Notes under the pieces: model-generated | Seen by the model: only the letters and a program-made list of their open reading frames with translations | What the model was told of the DNA's origin: nothing | Databases searched by the model: none | In this document: positions 32,912-44,740 of the stretch, in pieces | Numbering within the stretch: the first letter of the stretch is position 1 | Layout of the letters: every line of letters starts with the position of its first letter | Assembly (NCBI GenBank): GCA_030141605.1 | Contig: JAQGDQ010000285.1 | Location: 1 to 62,000 of the forward strand | DNA: 62,000 nt | Reading direction: 5' to 3' | Source of the DNA: Tubiluchus corallicola | Taxonomy: Eukaryota; Priapulida; Priapulimorpha; Priapulimorphida; Tubiluchidae | Program-made: the position numbers and the translations under genes

Positions 32912-34302
32912 TCAGTGAGCTGGAGGTGCATCTCCATTCACCGGCTTTCGGGATAACCGTCTATTCTCTTGTACGTTCCAATCGTAATACAAGTATCCAA
33001 TGATGAAAGCTGAAAAATAAAAAACAAATGAACAATAAAACCAAAGAAATTTGTCGTGTGACAAGTAAAGAAATGTCAGCGAGTTTACAAAAAATAAGGG
33101 AAAATAATTTCATGGCTGTGTCAGTTCCAGGCTATAAATATACCACAAGTGTTACTAATTCTGACTAATCACAATTAAAATATCTGTTTAAACAAGTGAA
33201 TGCAGATTAATGATAACACTGATTCTGCATTGTATTTATACATTTATTGGAAAATTATTGTTCATGGCTGACATTAAATCGTAATTAAATAATCATACAT
33301 ACGCGGCACAACTTTCAACACTGATGTCTTGAACCGCCATATAGTGTTAGGAATAATCTTGGTAAAATAACCTGAAACAAACAAGCAAACAAATTATTAT
33401 ATTATTTCATTGAAAAGTTTGCTATAAAGCACATATGTAACATACTGGGCTGCTGTTTAGATAAATAGACAAGAGATTCTAAGGTAACTCAGAGCATTTA
33501 AAAACAACCAGTTATTCAAATCATCAGGTATGTTATGAATTTATGCCAAAGATAGAATTATGCAAACAATTTGCAGTTATATGTGAGACTAGTACATTGT
33601 TGTATTTGATTTCAAAACTAATTGTCTCGAAGCTTGATGAGCAACTGACTGTCATACACCACCGGTTGTCTAGAGTTGATTAACTGACTACTAAGTACTC
33701 AAACAAGTGAAAACTGCTCAAACAATAAAATAATTATGTAACAGTGGGCTTTCTAGTGTAATACATTATTAAAACATCTTGCTTTTAAAAAACAATATGA
33801 AGCAAATTTGATGCATCTATTCTCTTTATCGTTTCCCAAACATAGCACAGCTCTATCCACATATACAGGTTACTTAAACTTCTTAAGTGGCAACTCCCAA
33901 ATCAGAAGCAACATCTTATCAATCATGTATGTATAACCATGCATAAAATTCCACCATCCAACTATGAGATGGAGCAAAAGCGAGTGATTTAGTAAGATTC
34001 AAGTCGGGAAGGAACAGGAGGTTTTCCTCATTTCAATTTAGTGTGAGTTAAAAAAATAAAAGTGCACAGATATAGGCAGTAGCTGAATTTTTGGCACATT
34101 TTCGCAAAAAGGTCATTGCTGCTTAGATTTTGGCTAATGTGCTAAACTGAGGTTTATAATATTACAAGCGATGTCATTAGACATTTTTAGCAATTTAAAA
34201 AAAAATTAAATTACCTGCAAATGCTTTTTGCTCATATGGAGATAATGAGTAATAGACGATTCCTCTAACTTTTGCAGGTAGTTCACCAAAGTGTAGGCCC
34301 AT
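32912..34302 (-). CDS. UQCRQ: Cytochrome b-c1 complex subunit 8 (UQCRQ/QCR8), three coding exons
   Basis: A small nuclear-encoded subunit of mitochondrial respiratory complex III, in the inner membrane. Exons on the minus strand are 34302-34215, 33371-33303 and 33009-32912. Each is flanked by good signals (GCAG|GTAATT, TTTCAG|G, CCGC|GTATGT, TTTTTCAG|C), and the phases join to an 84-residue protein against 82 in human. Family marks: MGLHFGELP (human MGREFGNL), SLSPYEQKAF (SLSPFEQRAY), YFTKIIPN (VFTKGIPN), then LKVVPPFIIGYLYYDW, which matches the single membrane helix (RVVPQFVVFYLIYTW). The C-terminal tail (RKPVNGDAPPAH) is short and variable, as in relatives. The exons are too short to stand out as open frames. 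Start chosen because MG..FG is the conserved N-terminus. Confidence 0.93.
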
Positions 34303-36155
34303 TTGGATCAGCTTATGTCAAAGTTCCTAAAACTGAAAATTGGCATTTTGTTTGAAAAGTTGCTACTAGTTAATCAAATACATATCAATGTCATTGTCCT
34401 GATAAAAACATGCTTCATGTGGAAAAAAAACAGTCACTCTACTGTCAGCTCAGTCTACAGAACATACTTAGTTGTCGTTATGGAATCAAAGAGGTGACAT
34501 GAGAACATGGGTGTGCAAGATGCATAAAAAAATAAATATCATGGGAGAGCTTCAGCAAGACCATAAAAGGCTGAAAAAACTGCTCGAATTTGTGGGAAAG
34601 TAACAAGTGAAACAATTTTGTCTCTAGTACGTATTAAATTTACAGCAAAATCGGAAATCAGGCCAATTCCGTTTTAAGTAGATATTTCCGTTTTAGCTGC
34701 CCAGTTCCATGAATTCCGTCCGTTTTCCGTGATATGGAAAATCGGAGGACCTATTTACGCAACTGAATAGACCACGTGGCAAAAAACAAAATATAATAAT
34801 TTAATGAAAAATGTGCAATGATACTCGATCAAATACATAAAGTATATAGGTAACCGAATAGGCAATGAAATAAGAGAACCAAATCAAATCAAAACAGAAG
34901 AATAAAGTATACATGAAGAAATAAAAAGCGAAACAAAATATGCATGTCAACTGGTACCAATAACTAAATAAATTAAGTAGCATTACCGTAGATCAACAGG
35001 GCGAAGCATGATACTCAACCAAATATGGTAAGTATAAAAATGAATAAACTACTGAACAAAAGGACAAAACATAAAGTAACAGAAATGGAGCATAATGTAG
35101 AAAAGTTATTTATGTGAGAACAGTTCGTCTATAGACGTAAATGGAATGGAATATTAAAGGAAACAGATTTATGACAAAATGATACACCCACACATTAGAG
35201 TAGAACTAACAAATAAATAGTTTATTGAGGAACAACACAACAAACGCTGTCTGCGACAATGCCCAACCATGGTGTTAAGAATAAGACTACCCGAGAATGA
35301 GTCAATGAGTGTTCCGCACGAGTTTACCTTACAAAAGTTATAGGGACCTTGAGTTGAACTCGGCTGCCGGCCTTTTTCAAAGATACCGTAAAGCAATTGA
35401 TTGATGTCATGTACGGATGTATTTGGTGATTGGTTCCACGGAGTTAACAACACGGAAAGCGAAAAAATGGGAACAGATATTAGATCGGGAACAAACAGTT
35501 TCGAGTGACGTCCTCGGATTATATCAAGACACGCTGATTTACCTAACTTCAGTATTTTTTATTATAGTGAAATAAATTCACACACGTCACATCAAATCTC
35601 TTACCGAAATTCTTTGACAAAAAGTATGATAGTTTCCAAAGTCAAAAAAGGCAATACCTCCTCAAGCAATAAGCACAGTTAGCGCACATTTGAAAATGTT
35701 CGAAGCCAAAGAACCGTGTATTCAATTTCAATTTATTGGAAATTATTTTCGGGACCGCCTTCTACGATAGTAGCAAATTCAAAATTTCAATTTTTCCAAT
35801 TCAATTTAATTTGCGTTTTTATTTCCATATACACAATATAAATGAAATAAAGTAATGATAATTAAATTATTCATCACGAAGACGGGATGGTGATTGGCGA
35901 ACAACATTATAGTCGATGAATTGAGTCATTTTTCAATACATGAAAGTATTATTGGGATGGCTCATAAGTGTAACGACTACCGATTAATGAAATAATCTTG
36001 TCAGATACAACCTCTCATAATACAAATTATTATGAAAGGTTGTATTGCTGCTGCCACTGCAAAATATCCAGACACTTTAAGGTAAGAATCTGTGAACATC
36101 AAGCTGTATTGTCTAGAAATAGTTCATCTAGCATTCACGACCATAGTTGTGCCTC
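34303..36155. other. Upstream region of UQCRQ and non-coding AT-rich sequence
   Basis: The promoter and any 5' UTR exon of the UQCRQ homologue should lie just to the right of 34302, but I see no clear TATA motif. The rest is AT-rich with no supported gene. 35725-35830 has repeated TTCAATTT motifs. Confidence 0.4.
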
Positions 36156-36163
36156 TGGTCACT

Positions 36164-36507
36164 AGGGGTGAGCATTCTTTATCAGATAGCAAATTCGAAT
36201 CAAACCGAATTTCAAGCTTTCGAGTCCGAATCAAATTCGAACTCAGTTTTTTCGAATATTTCAAATCATTAACAAAAACCAGTATTGCAAAGCACATGTA
36301 TTATGCTTGATTTTGTTCTGCAGTAAAAATGCTACTATTCATTTATAAATTGTGCACAGAAATCATGACTAAATTATGCTGTTTCAAACGTTTTAATGCT
36401 AAAGAATATCATGTAGTTGAACCGGTGAGTTATTCAAACCCATAATAATTTAGGTTGGAACCGAATTTGAACGTTCTAACTGGAACGTTCGGTGCTTCTC
36501 TCCCTAC
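36164..36507 (+). mobile_element. hAT-like MITE, copy 1
   Basis: 344-bp non-coding element starting AGGGGTGAGCATTC and ending GCTTCTCTCCCTAC, flanked by 8-bp target duplications TGGTCACT (36156-36163) and TGGCCACT (36508-36515) with one mismatch. It is rich in TTCGAA motifs. The 8-bp duplication and AGGGGTG-type end are hAT features. Related to copies at 56.8 and 57.1 kb. Confidence 0.8.
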
Positions 36508-36713
36508 TGGCCACTGATTTAAATACGTAATAACTAATCATTGTGACAGAACTTCAAACAACTGGGATCTATTAATAAAAGAAAGCTTACCATGTATTTT
36601 AATAATTAAGCCGTCTCTTAATGTGCAAATTAGTTCAATTTCACTAATTTTGTTTTCAAACGCTCAGCTATAGTTTTATTTATATACTAGCCAAACCCCA
36701 CAAAAAGAATTTT

Positions 36714-37975
36714 GTGCACAAATCAACACACAACCCACACCACACCACTCCACCTCATCACACCACACTGCACCACACCATACCACTCCACCTCATCGCA
36801 CCACACAATACAACCACACCGCACCGCACCACACCATACCACCTACACACCACACCACCCACACCATACCACTCCACCACATCACACCACACTGCACCAC
36901 ACCATACCACTGCACCACCCACGCACCACACCACACCACCCACACCATAATACCCCACCACATCACACCGCACAGCACAGCACAGCACCACACCATAACA
37001 CCACACTGCACCACACCACCCACCCACCTACACACCACACCACCCACACCATACCACTCCACCACATCACACCACACCGCACCACACCATACCACTGCAG
37101 CACACCGCACCACCCACACACCACACCACCCACACCATACGACTCCACCACATCACACCACACTGCACCACACCATACCACTGCACCACCCACGCACCAC
37201 ACCACACCACCCACACCATAATACTCCACCACATCACACTGCACAGCACCACACCATAACACCACACTGCTAAACACCACCCACCCACCTACACACCACA
37301 CCACCCACACCATACCACTCCACCACATCACACCACACCATGCACCACCCACACCCACACCACACCATAATACTCCACCACATCACACCGCACAGCACCC
37401 ACACCATAACACCACACTGCACCACACCACCCACCCACCTACACACCACACCACCCACACCATACCACTCCACCACATCACACCACACCGCACCACACCA
37501 TACCACTGCAGCACACTGCACCACCCACACACCACACCACACCATAATACTCCACCACATCACACCGCACAGCACCACACCATAACACCACACTGCACCA
37601 CACCACCCACCCACCTACACACCACACCACCCACACCATACCACTCCACCATATCACACCACACCGCACCACACCATACCACTGCAGCACACTGCACCAC
37701 CCACACACCACACCACCCACACCATACGACTCCACCACATCACACCACACTGCACCACACCATACCACTGCACCGCACCACCCACACACCACACCACACC
37801 ACCCACACCATAATACTCCACCACATCACACCGCACTGCACCACACCATACCACTGCACCACCCACACACCACGCCACCCACTCCATACCACACTACCCA
37901 CACCACACCCCACACACCATCCATAGCACAACACACAAAGCACACCACCACCACACCACATCAAATCCACCACCT
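36714..37975 (+). repeat. CCACA/CACAC satellite with higher-order repeats
   Basis: About 1.26 kb of ACCACACCAC-type repeats in which G is rare on this strand. Larger blocks of about 120-150 bp recur (ACCATACCACTCCACCACAT, then CACACCACACTGCACCACAC, ending CCCACACCATAATAC). Many long open frames here are repeat artefacts. Confidence 0.97.
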
Positions 37976-38339
37976 CACGTGGTGATCATGATGGTGGCAA
38001 CGATGACGACACCTATAGCACAAGCACCAACAGCACAGCATTACAACAAAACCATTCCAAACATTTTTCACAAAGTTGAAACTATGTGCTATAATATAAT
38101 AAATAGCAAAGGCCCCGCAAAAGATTTTGCGTAAAAAACCACGTATAATCAATAACACGCGAACATTCTACCTAGTCCTCATTTTTAACACAAAGCCCGT
38201 AGCAGGTTTTACTGAATTACACAGCTGCGTAGCAGCTTTTTGCTGAATTAAAGCTATAAGATTATAGACAGATATAATGGATGACGTCACAACAATGCCT
38301 TTGCGTCAGCAGTTTCTTAAGCGAAAATTGTCGAAAATG
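37976..38339. other. Non-coding sequence
   Basis: Includes a paired TAGCAG(G/C)TTTT motif at 38199-38240. No gene recognised. Confidence 0.4.
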
Positions 38340-38880
38340 GAACCTCTAATTAACTCGTCGGTACTTCTCTCGGTGGACCTGCCCTAATATATAGCCCACA
38401 TCATCGTGTAGCCCCGTTCTTCCTCTTTCTGATGAGCTGTATATCTCCTTCCGAGAGTCCCACCAGGCGCCGCTAGAACGTTTTTCCCGCAGGCTGTTTG
38501 GTCAAAATTTCGAAAAAATCGCGTTGGGTCCGGGAAAACGCCCGTTGCGGGGCGCCCTGGCCCTCTCGCGAATTCTAAATATGCCTACTACACCCACCGC
38601 TGAACGGGCTATCTATCCGTACCCAGCACCCTCCTCGGCCCATTCCCGTTCTCTACATCTCAGCCGTAGAACTTTTGCAAAAAACGGCCGAAAAAGGGCC
38701 ATTTTTGGAGGTTTTTCGCCTCCCGTTCCTCCCGGTGGGCCCATTTCGAAAAATAAACCATCAATGGCAAGACACTAGATCGAGACCTTTCGTTTGATAT
38801 ATAGATCGCCGCAAATGGTGCCCTCGTCGGAGCTGTAGCCTCGAATCTTATATAAGATACCAAGAATATTAATATAAGAG
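38340..38880. mobile_element. GC-rich block, probable unclassified repeat
   Basis: A stretch with G+C well above the surroundings, including CGGGAAAACGCCCGTTGCGG and GGCCGAAAAAGGGCCATTTT. Open frames of 84 (plus) and 67 (minus) codons have no recognisable domain. The sharp composition change suggests an inserted repeat, but I see no terminal repeats. Confidence 0.4.
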
Positions 38881-39118
38881 TATAGATATCTCTATAGCCG
38901 TTTCACAGTGCACTAGATCTTTGGCTTAATTTATGCGAGTATAATATGAGTACTCATTTTCGTGTACTGTAAAACTATAAATCTAGTTGCTGCTTGTAAA
39001 CTCGTCACACTGAAGATGACTACCAGGCTATACAATCGAAATGTTAGTCATGATTATAATAATTTTGTTTTAAAGTTTTTTTATAAACGATGTTTCACTG
39101 TTATTCATAAGAGTCTAT

Positions 39119-39680
39119 GTGTTAAGGCAAATGGTGCTACTGCTGATGGCCAGGTTTCGGGTCTCCACATGGCACCATAACAGCCAAAGTGGTAGCTATT
39201 CCGCTACATCGCCATAATCCCAACAGTGGTAGCACAGTCCTAACAAACTAACATAGCAAGTGCCAGCTGAAACAACCAGCAAGGCAATTGAAACGCTTAC
39301 ACATAAGTTACGAACTATACGCCTATACGTACCTCGTTACACAATAAACCCTGCGTGCGCACCCTGTTAAGGTATCAACATCACTCCAATGGGGATAAGG
39401 AAAAGCACCTCTCTTTATGACATGATGTCAATCGTTGCACCAAACTATCAAAGGACTGAAACAATATAGGAGATTAGAACATCTACGTTAAGGCTAGTGG
39501 TCATCAGCAGTTGCCATGTTTCGCCGGCCGGAGATTCCGGGCTTAACTTGACCCTCTACATGGCTTCCCAACAGGCAGGATGTTATTCCTCTGTATTGCC
39601 GTAACCCTCAAATTGGTAGCATAGCTGCCTGCTACGGTAGAACGCCCTTACAAGTAGTGATCATAGCAAGACATCACTTG
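39119..39680 (+). repeat. Two diverged copies of a ~200-bp unit
   Basis: 39119-39265 and 39486-39680 share GTTAAGG, GC(C)A.GTTTCG, CTCCACATGGC/CTCTACATGGC, AACAG, and GTGGTAGC/TTGGTAGC blocks in the same order. An old duplicated dispersed repeat with no coding capacity. Confidence 0.55.
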
Positions 39681-41960
39681 TTATGTGTAGTGTTATATGT
39701 GTTTACTAAAGAGAGTTGTTGTTCATAGTAGCTGAAGTGTTCCCGATTTCCCGTGAACGTGCTTACGTCACAGCGGAGGCGGACGATAGACCAATATGCT
39801 TGGCGTGATTCCACATAATTAATGACACAAGATACGAGCTCTGCATACGCAGTTACAAAACTAGCCTAATTCTACCACATCTATCAGCTTCAAAAGCGTT
39901 TAAAAATACCGCCATTCGATATACGCGGTACAGATATCTTACCACTGGTTTTAAATTAGTTACTACTTTCAAAAACAAAGCTTTTAGAGCGTTGAAGTTG
40001 CTTATTCAAATAATAAATGATTTTCTGACAGGCTAACTCACATTACAATAAAAAAGAGATTTTATAGTTTTAATCTCGGACCGCTATGAATGTAAAGAAT
40101 AGTTTTGTTCAGCGCATGTCCGGCGAAAGGCTGCTTCTCAGGGAGAATGCCCCATGTTTGGATCTACCATAGCTGGACTTACCTCATACTGTGTCGCTAT
40201 GCATTCCGGATGCACGTGTAAGCGCCCTAACACGCAAGAAAGTGGAATAAATGAATCAATTAGTGAGCTAAAGCTGCCTCATAGCGCGCGTGACTATTAG
40301 AATAAGGATGGCTTATCAACGTACGACAACCCACCTAAGCTACATTCTTCATAATCCGGTATTTTATTGACATTTTACATACAATCCGATATACTGTTGG
40401 AATCCAGCACTCAATTGCTGGGAAAAGTAAATGCTACGTGCCTGTGACGAGATTGGAATCTAGTTCCTCATAGCACTCCAAAATGAGCTACTGAACCGAC
40501 AGAAGCTTCCTAACTAGATCTGCATATGAATGCATTCTCCTTCAATGAAGTAAACGATCAGAATTTGAATCGTGATCAAAGAAGCAATTTCTCAGATGAC
40601 TCAGACTTAAATGCAAGCACCCCAACCTGGCTCGGATGCAATTACACATCCTCCTTCCAACCAAAGAAGTAGACAACCAGTGAAGCCGTCCAGAACGAGT
40701 ACTGAGCTTATAGCCTAGTCACCGGCCAGACAAGGCGCTGTTTGACTCCAGTCGCAAAACAGACGCCGTGACCTTTTGCTTACGCATCTCGACTAAATTC
40801 TAACGAGCATTTTTTTTCAATTCATAAGTTTCTCCTGCACTGCAGGGAACATTTAGTGCAAGCGGCCTACCACAATAAGTGCTGAAATTAAACGCGTCGC
40901 TTCTGGTAGTTTGAGGATTAAGAAAAAGAAGCCAGGCTTCGGACAGCAGTTACCGTTCAATCAATCATGACTGTTAGAGCGCATGTAATATGCCTCGCGA
41001 TAGCATACCTAGTCAACCTACAGTACTCGACGCAAAGACGCGCTTTCTTGGAAAGAATAAAATGACTGCAGGACACGTAACGAAGCCATAGAAACGCTGC
41101 CCAAGCTTCATGAATGAAGAGTGAACATATTTCGACCTGCGTCACTTTTCATTAACAATAGCCATTTTTATTAGAGAATATGACCTACATGTAAAAGATT
41201 AAACGATTATCATAACGATTGTTGAAAAGTATAAACCTATAGGAAACGGAAATAGCTGTGTGATCAGCGACGGAACACCTTAATCGACGGAAACAACAGG
41301 TACTCATTCGCATATTCTCATTTAGAATACGGAGTAACTATATAGTGGTGTCAGAATATTAAAAACGGATAAAAACTTATTGAATGAAAACCAAACAACC
41401 GACAACTAGAACAAAAAGGGAAAAGCGAATGAGACTTCCTTATAGAATTACTTCGCAAACGAAAACACAATAAAAGTTTGTTACAAAAGGTATCGCGTAT
41501 GTTTTAGGCAATGCTGCACAGACTAACAATTTAATATGATCTAGTTACTCTTAGTCAATTAAACGCCGAACGCACAGGTCATTTTCAAAAAAAAACGTTG
41601 CAAAAATCTTTCAATAAGAATTAACATTTTTTGTAAATAAAAACAGAAACTGAAAAATATTGGTTAACAGAAAATTAAAAAAATGTTGGTTAACTGTAGG
41701 TAAACGAGTGCAAAAAATTCTTATTTCAAAACATTTGTTACTAGATCAAAAAGAGATTTTTTGTAAATCATCCCTTGCAATATATAATTTTATCCTTTAT
41801 GTCTAAACTTATACACAAACCGCACGAAAGAACTTTAAGCAACAAGAACATCTAGAATGCGTTTATGACAAAATCTTTGCTCTTGATCTTTGTCTATAAA
41901 TCATAATTTTGCTATTGCAGGAATTCTCCGTGTTTCATTACATAGGAAATCCATTTTATT
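39681..41960. other. Non-coding sequence, function not apparent
   Basis: 2.3 kb of mixed composition without a supported gene. 39700-40950 is less AT-rich than average and may be old transposon DNA, but no terminal or internal repeats were recognised. Confidence 0.4.
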
Positions 41961-42820
41961 GCAATAGCATTTTGGGTCCTGTCTCCGTGACCTTTGACCC
42001 AGAGGTCACCATTCTTATACCGTTTTTTCTTTACCTGTATTAGGTGCCAACCCTGCAAATTTCGTGATTCTATCTCTTATACTTGTTGAGTTATTGACCA
42101 GACCCCATTTTAACACTTTCGGCTATGTCACGTGATTTGGCCGGCCACACTTACTTTTCCAAAAATACTTAATGCACATCTACTCTTGCCTGGTTACCCA
42201 CACATGCATAAACAGTGACTCCTAGTCCAACACTGGAAGAGGAGTTGAGTGACAAAGTCATTCGTCCTAATTTCCACATTTTGGGTCCTGCTGCTGTGTC
42301 CTTTGACAGAGAGGTCACCACTTATATAAAGTTCTGTGATCACTTATGTTAGGTGTCCACCCTGCAAGTTTCGTGATTCTAGCTGTCATACACATTTTAA
42401 CACTTTCGCCCATGTCATGTGACCAGGCTACGCTCACTTTTCGAAAATTACTTAATGCACATCTACATTCACCAGCTTACCGCACATGCATAAACATTGT
42501 TACTCAACCAGGACTTGGGTGACAAAGCTGTTTACCCTGATTTTCCCCTTTTTTCTCCTAACTCGGAACAACTTTCCTAGACTCCAATTTCCAAAACAGC
42601 TATCCCAAAGGACCTAAATACCGGTGAAAAAAATTGAATTTAACTCAAAGCCCTAAGAGGAGGTGAACAACAAAGAAAAACTGACCAGTGGCCTTGACCA
42701 TTTGACCCGAGGTCAAATGTCGCTAAACCAATTTTAGCTCCCATAGCTCAGGTGTCTACCTACCAACTTTGTTGACTCTAGGTACCATTGTATGGGAGTT
42801 ATTGTCCTAGCGGAGAAATA
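41961..42820 (+). repeat. ~310-bp tandem repeat, two copies plus a degenerate third
   Basis: Copies start near 41969 and 42279 with CATTTTGGGTCCTG, then (G)ACCTTTGAC, AGAGGTCACCA, CACCCTGCAA.TTTCGTGATT, CATTTTAACACTTTCG, ACTTAATGCACATCTAC and ACATGCATAAACA. A third, weaker copy (42680-42800) keeps TTGACC, GAGGTCA, CAGGTGTCTACCTACCAACT and GTTGACTCTA. A related fragment lies at 53.2 kb. Confidence 0.85.
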
Positions 42821-44740
42821 ATAAACGGTTGATTTCTAATAAGATTCTGCTATATGCAGAATCTTAATAATCGCACATCGAATATTACGCCTGTACCTTT
42901 GATATTTAATAGGTGGGGATTTCACGTCAATATTTTTATTTCTAATAGACGCAAAATTTTAATTTTTGCCACCATATCGAAACTTAGGATCTGATTAAGA
43001 ATTTTGATAAAAGTGGGCATTGGTCAACGATCCCCCCTCCTGATTTACGAAATCTTTTCAGGTTACTTTTAGAGAGTAAAAGCACTTTCAAAAGATTAAC
43101 AGGAAAAATGCGACACACTGGGGATGTTGTATTCAAGACGTATAGTGTTGCAGAGTCGTAAAAACACTTTTAAGATATTAAAAGGAAAACAACTGATGCT
43201 CCAGGGATATGATAATCAAGGTGGATAGCCCCAAATACAAAAGAATGCCATGATCTGCAACCAAATATCAACATCATCATTTGCCCATGTCTATTGTAGA
43301 CAATCGGAAAGCAGAATTTTAAAAAAGAATCATGCCCTCAAAAAACAGGTAATCACAGCAGTAATCTAGTGGTTTGTCAGCATCACTGCGAGCCAAACAA
43401 GGGCTAAAATAATACATTCTTGTACTTGCATTCAAAAACAGCCATTAGTACGCAAATATCAACAGTGGTATAAATGTAAATAAGCTGAACTTTTGGGCGA
43501 AGCCACAAGCACAAGCAAACAAGCGATACGTGTTTTTTATGCCCCACAAACTAAATTGCGATCAGAATATTTATGAATCTAGGAAAAGTGCAAAAGAAAG
43601 CATCAAAATATACCAAAGCCCCAAATGAATATCATTACCAAAATCGTTAGAAACCTAAGCTCAACATGGTGCCAAGAACCAAATTTATACACAAGCAGTC
43701 AACTTGAAATGACTTACACATTCAGCACCCCACTAACTACGTGTTAAGTATTCCCGACAACCCCCATGAGACCACACCCAAGGAAAAGCCTAATGGCCAA
43801 TAAACATGCCCAACTAATGCATACATTCAGTTAGGCTAGTGCGTTTTTCAGTGGATAGAGATTTGGCCATAATTAGTATCCATACACCTCAAGTGAATCA
43901 AGTATTGATGTGTATCCAGCTCGAAATGCATTAAATCCAGCGGCGACAACAACTGGACAATTACTCTGTTGCAATTACATGTACACTGCATATCGACGCT
44001 CATAAAACCGATGCAATACACGGTCTGACGCACAAACTAGAGCACGGTCTCAGAGAAACATTCAAGGAGCAATGATATTGAGTAAAAGTGAATCTTTTTG
44101 ATACTGGTAATGCACAGAAATGAACAATTCTTTATAAAACACTAAAAGAACCATTTAAAAATGATCAAGCAAACTACAAAATTAAAAATTTTGGTTCGAG
44201 CTAATACTAGATCAGCACATTATTTCTTAATTCTTTCAATTATTAATAAATAAACGTAACCAATAAAATGATAAATTACGCTAAAATGCCAAAACTTGCA
44301 ATCACAGTGCAATTTCACCTTAAGCAAATGGATATTTCTAGTGAGTATGTCAATTTGGTGCAAGTACATAATACACAAAAGTGGGAGGCATTTTTCATAA
44401 TTGTACAGAAATAATATTATAAATATCTGGATTGAATACATATTCATGATTAAATGTTTAAGTATCTGTATAGTTGTATACTAATTACAATAGCATTATA
44501 ACAGTAATAATTAAATAACAACTAGAAAAATCAATATAAATATTTAACAAATTAACTTGAGGCTCTATACTTCTGTTGCAGTCCCACAATAGTACATATA
44601 ACAATTAGACAGCGCTGTATGATTTAGGCAATTTATGGCAAGCAAATGGTAGCAATCTAGCAAATCAAACTGCAACTATTACAAACTACTTGAAAATCAT
44701 AATTTCTCTGGCATAGTCTCTTAAAAAATGTTTGTAAGTT
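42821..44740. other. Non-coding sequence and 3' flank of the PPP1R16-type gene
   Basis: The 3' UTR of the gene at 44741 must lie in the right part of this stretch. I could not identify an exact AATAAA on the minus strand close to the stop. No other gene recognised. Confidence 0.4.

Noticed and set aside
36712-37973. Many overlapping open frames up to 169 codons
   Set aside because: All lie in the CCACA satellite, which lacks stop codons by composition.
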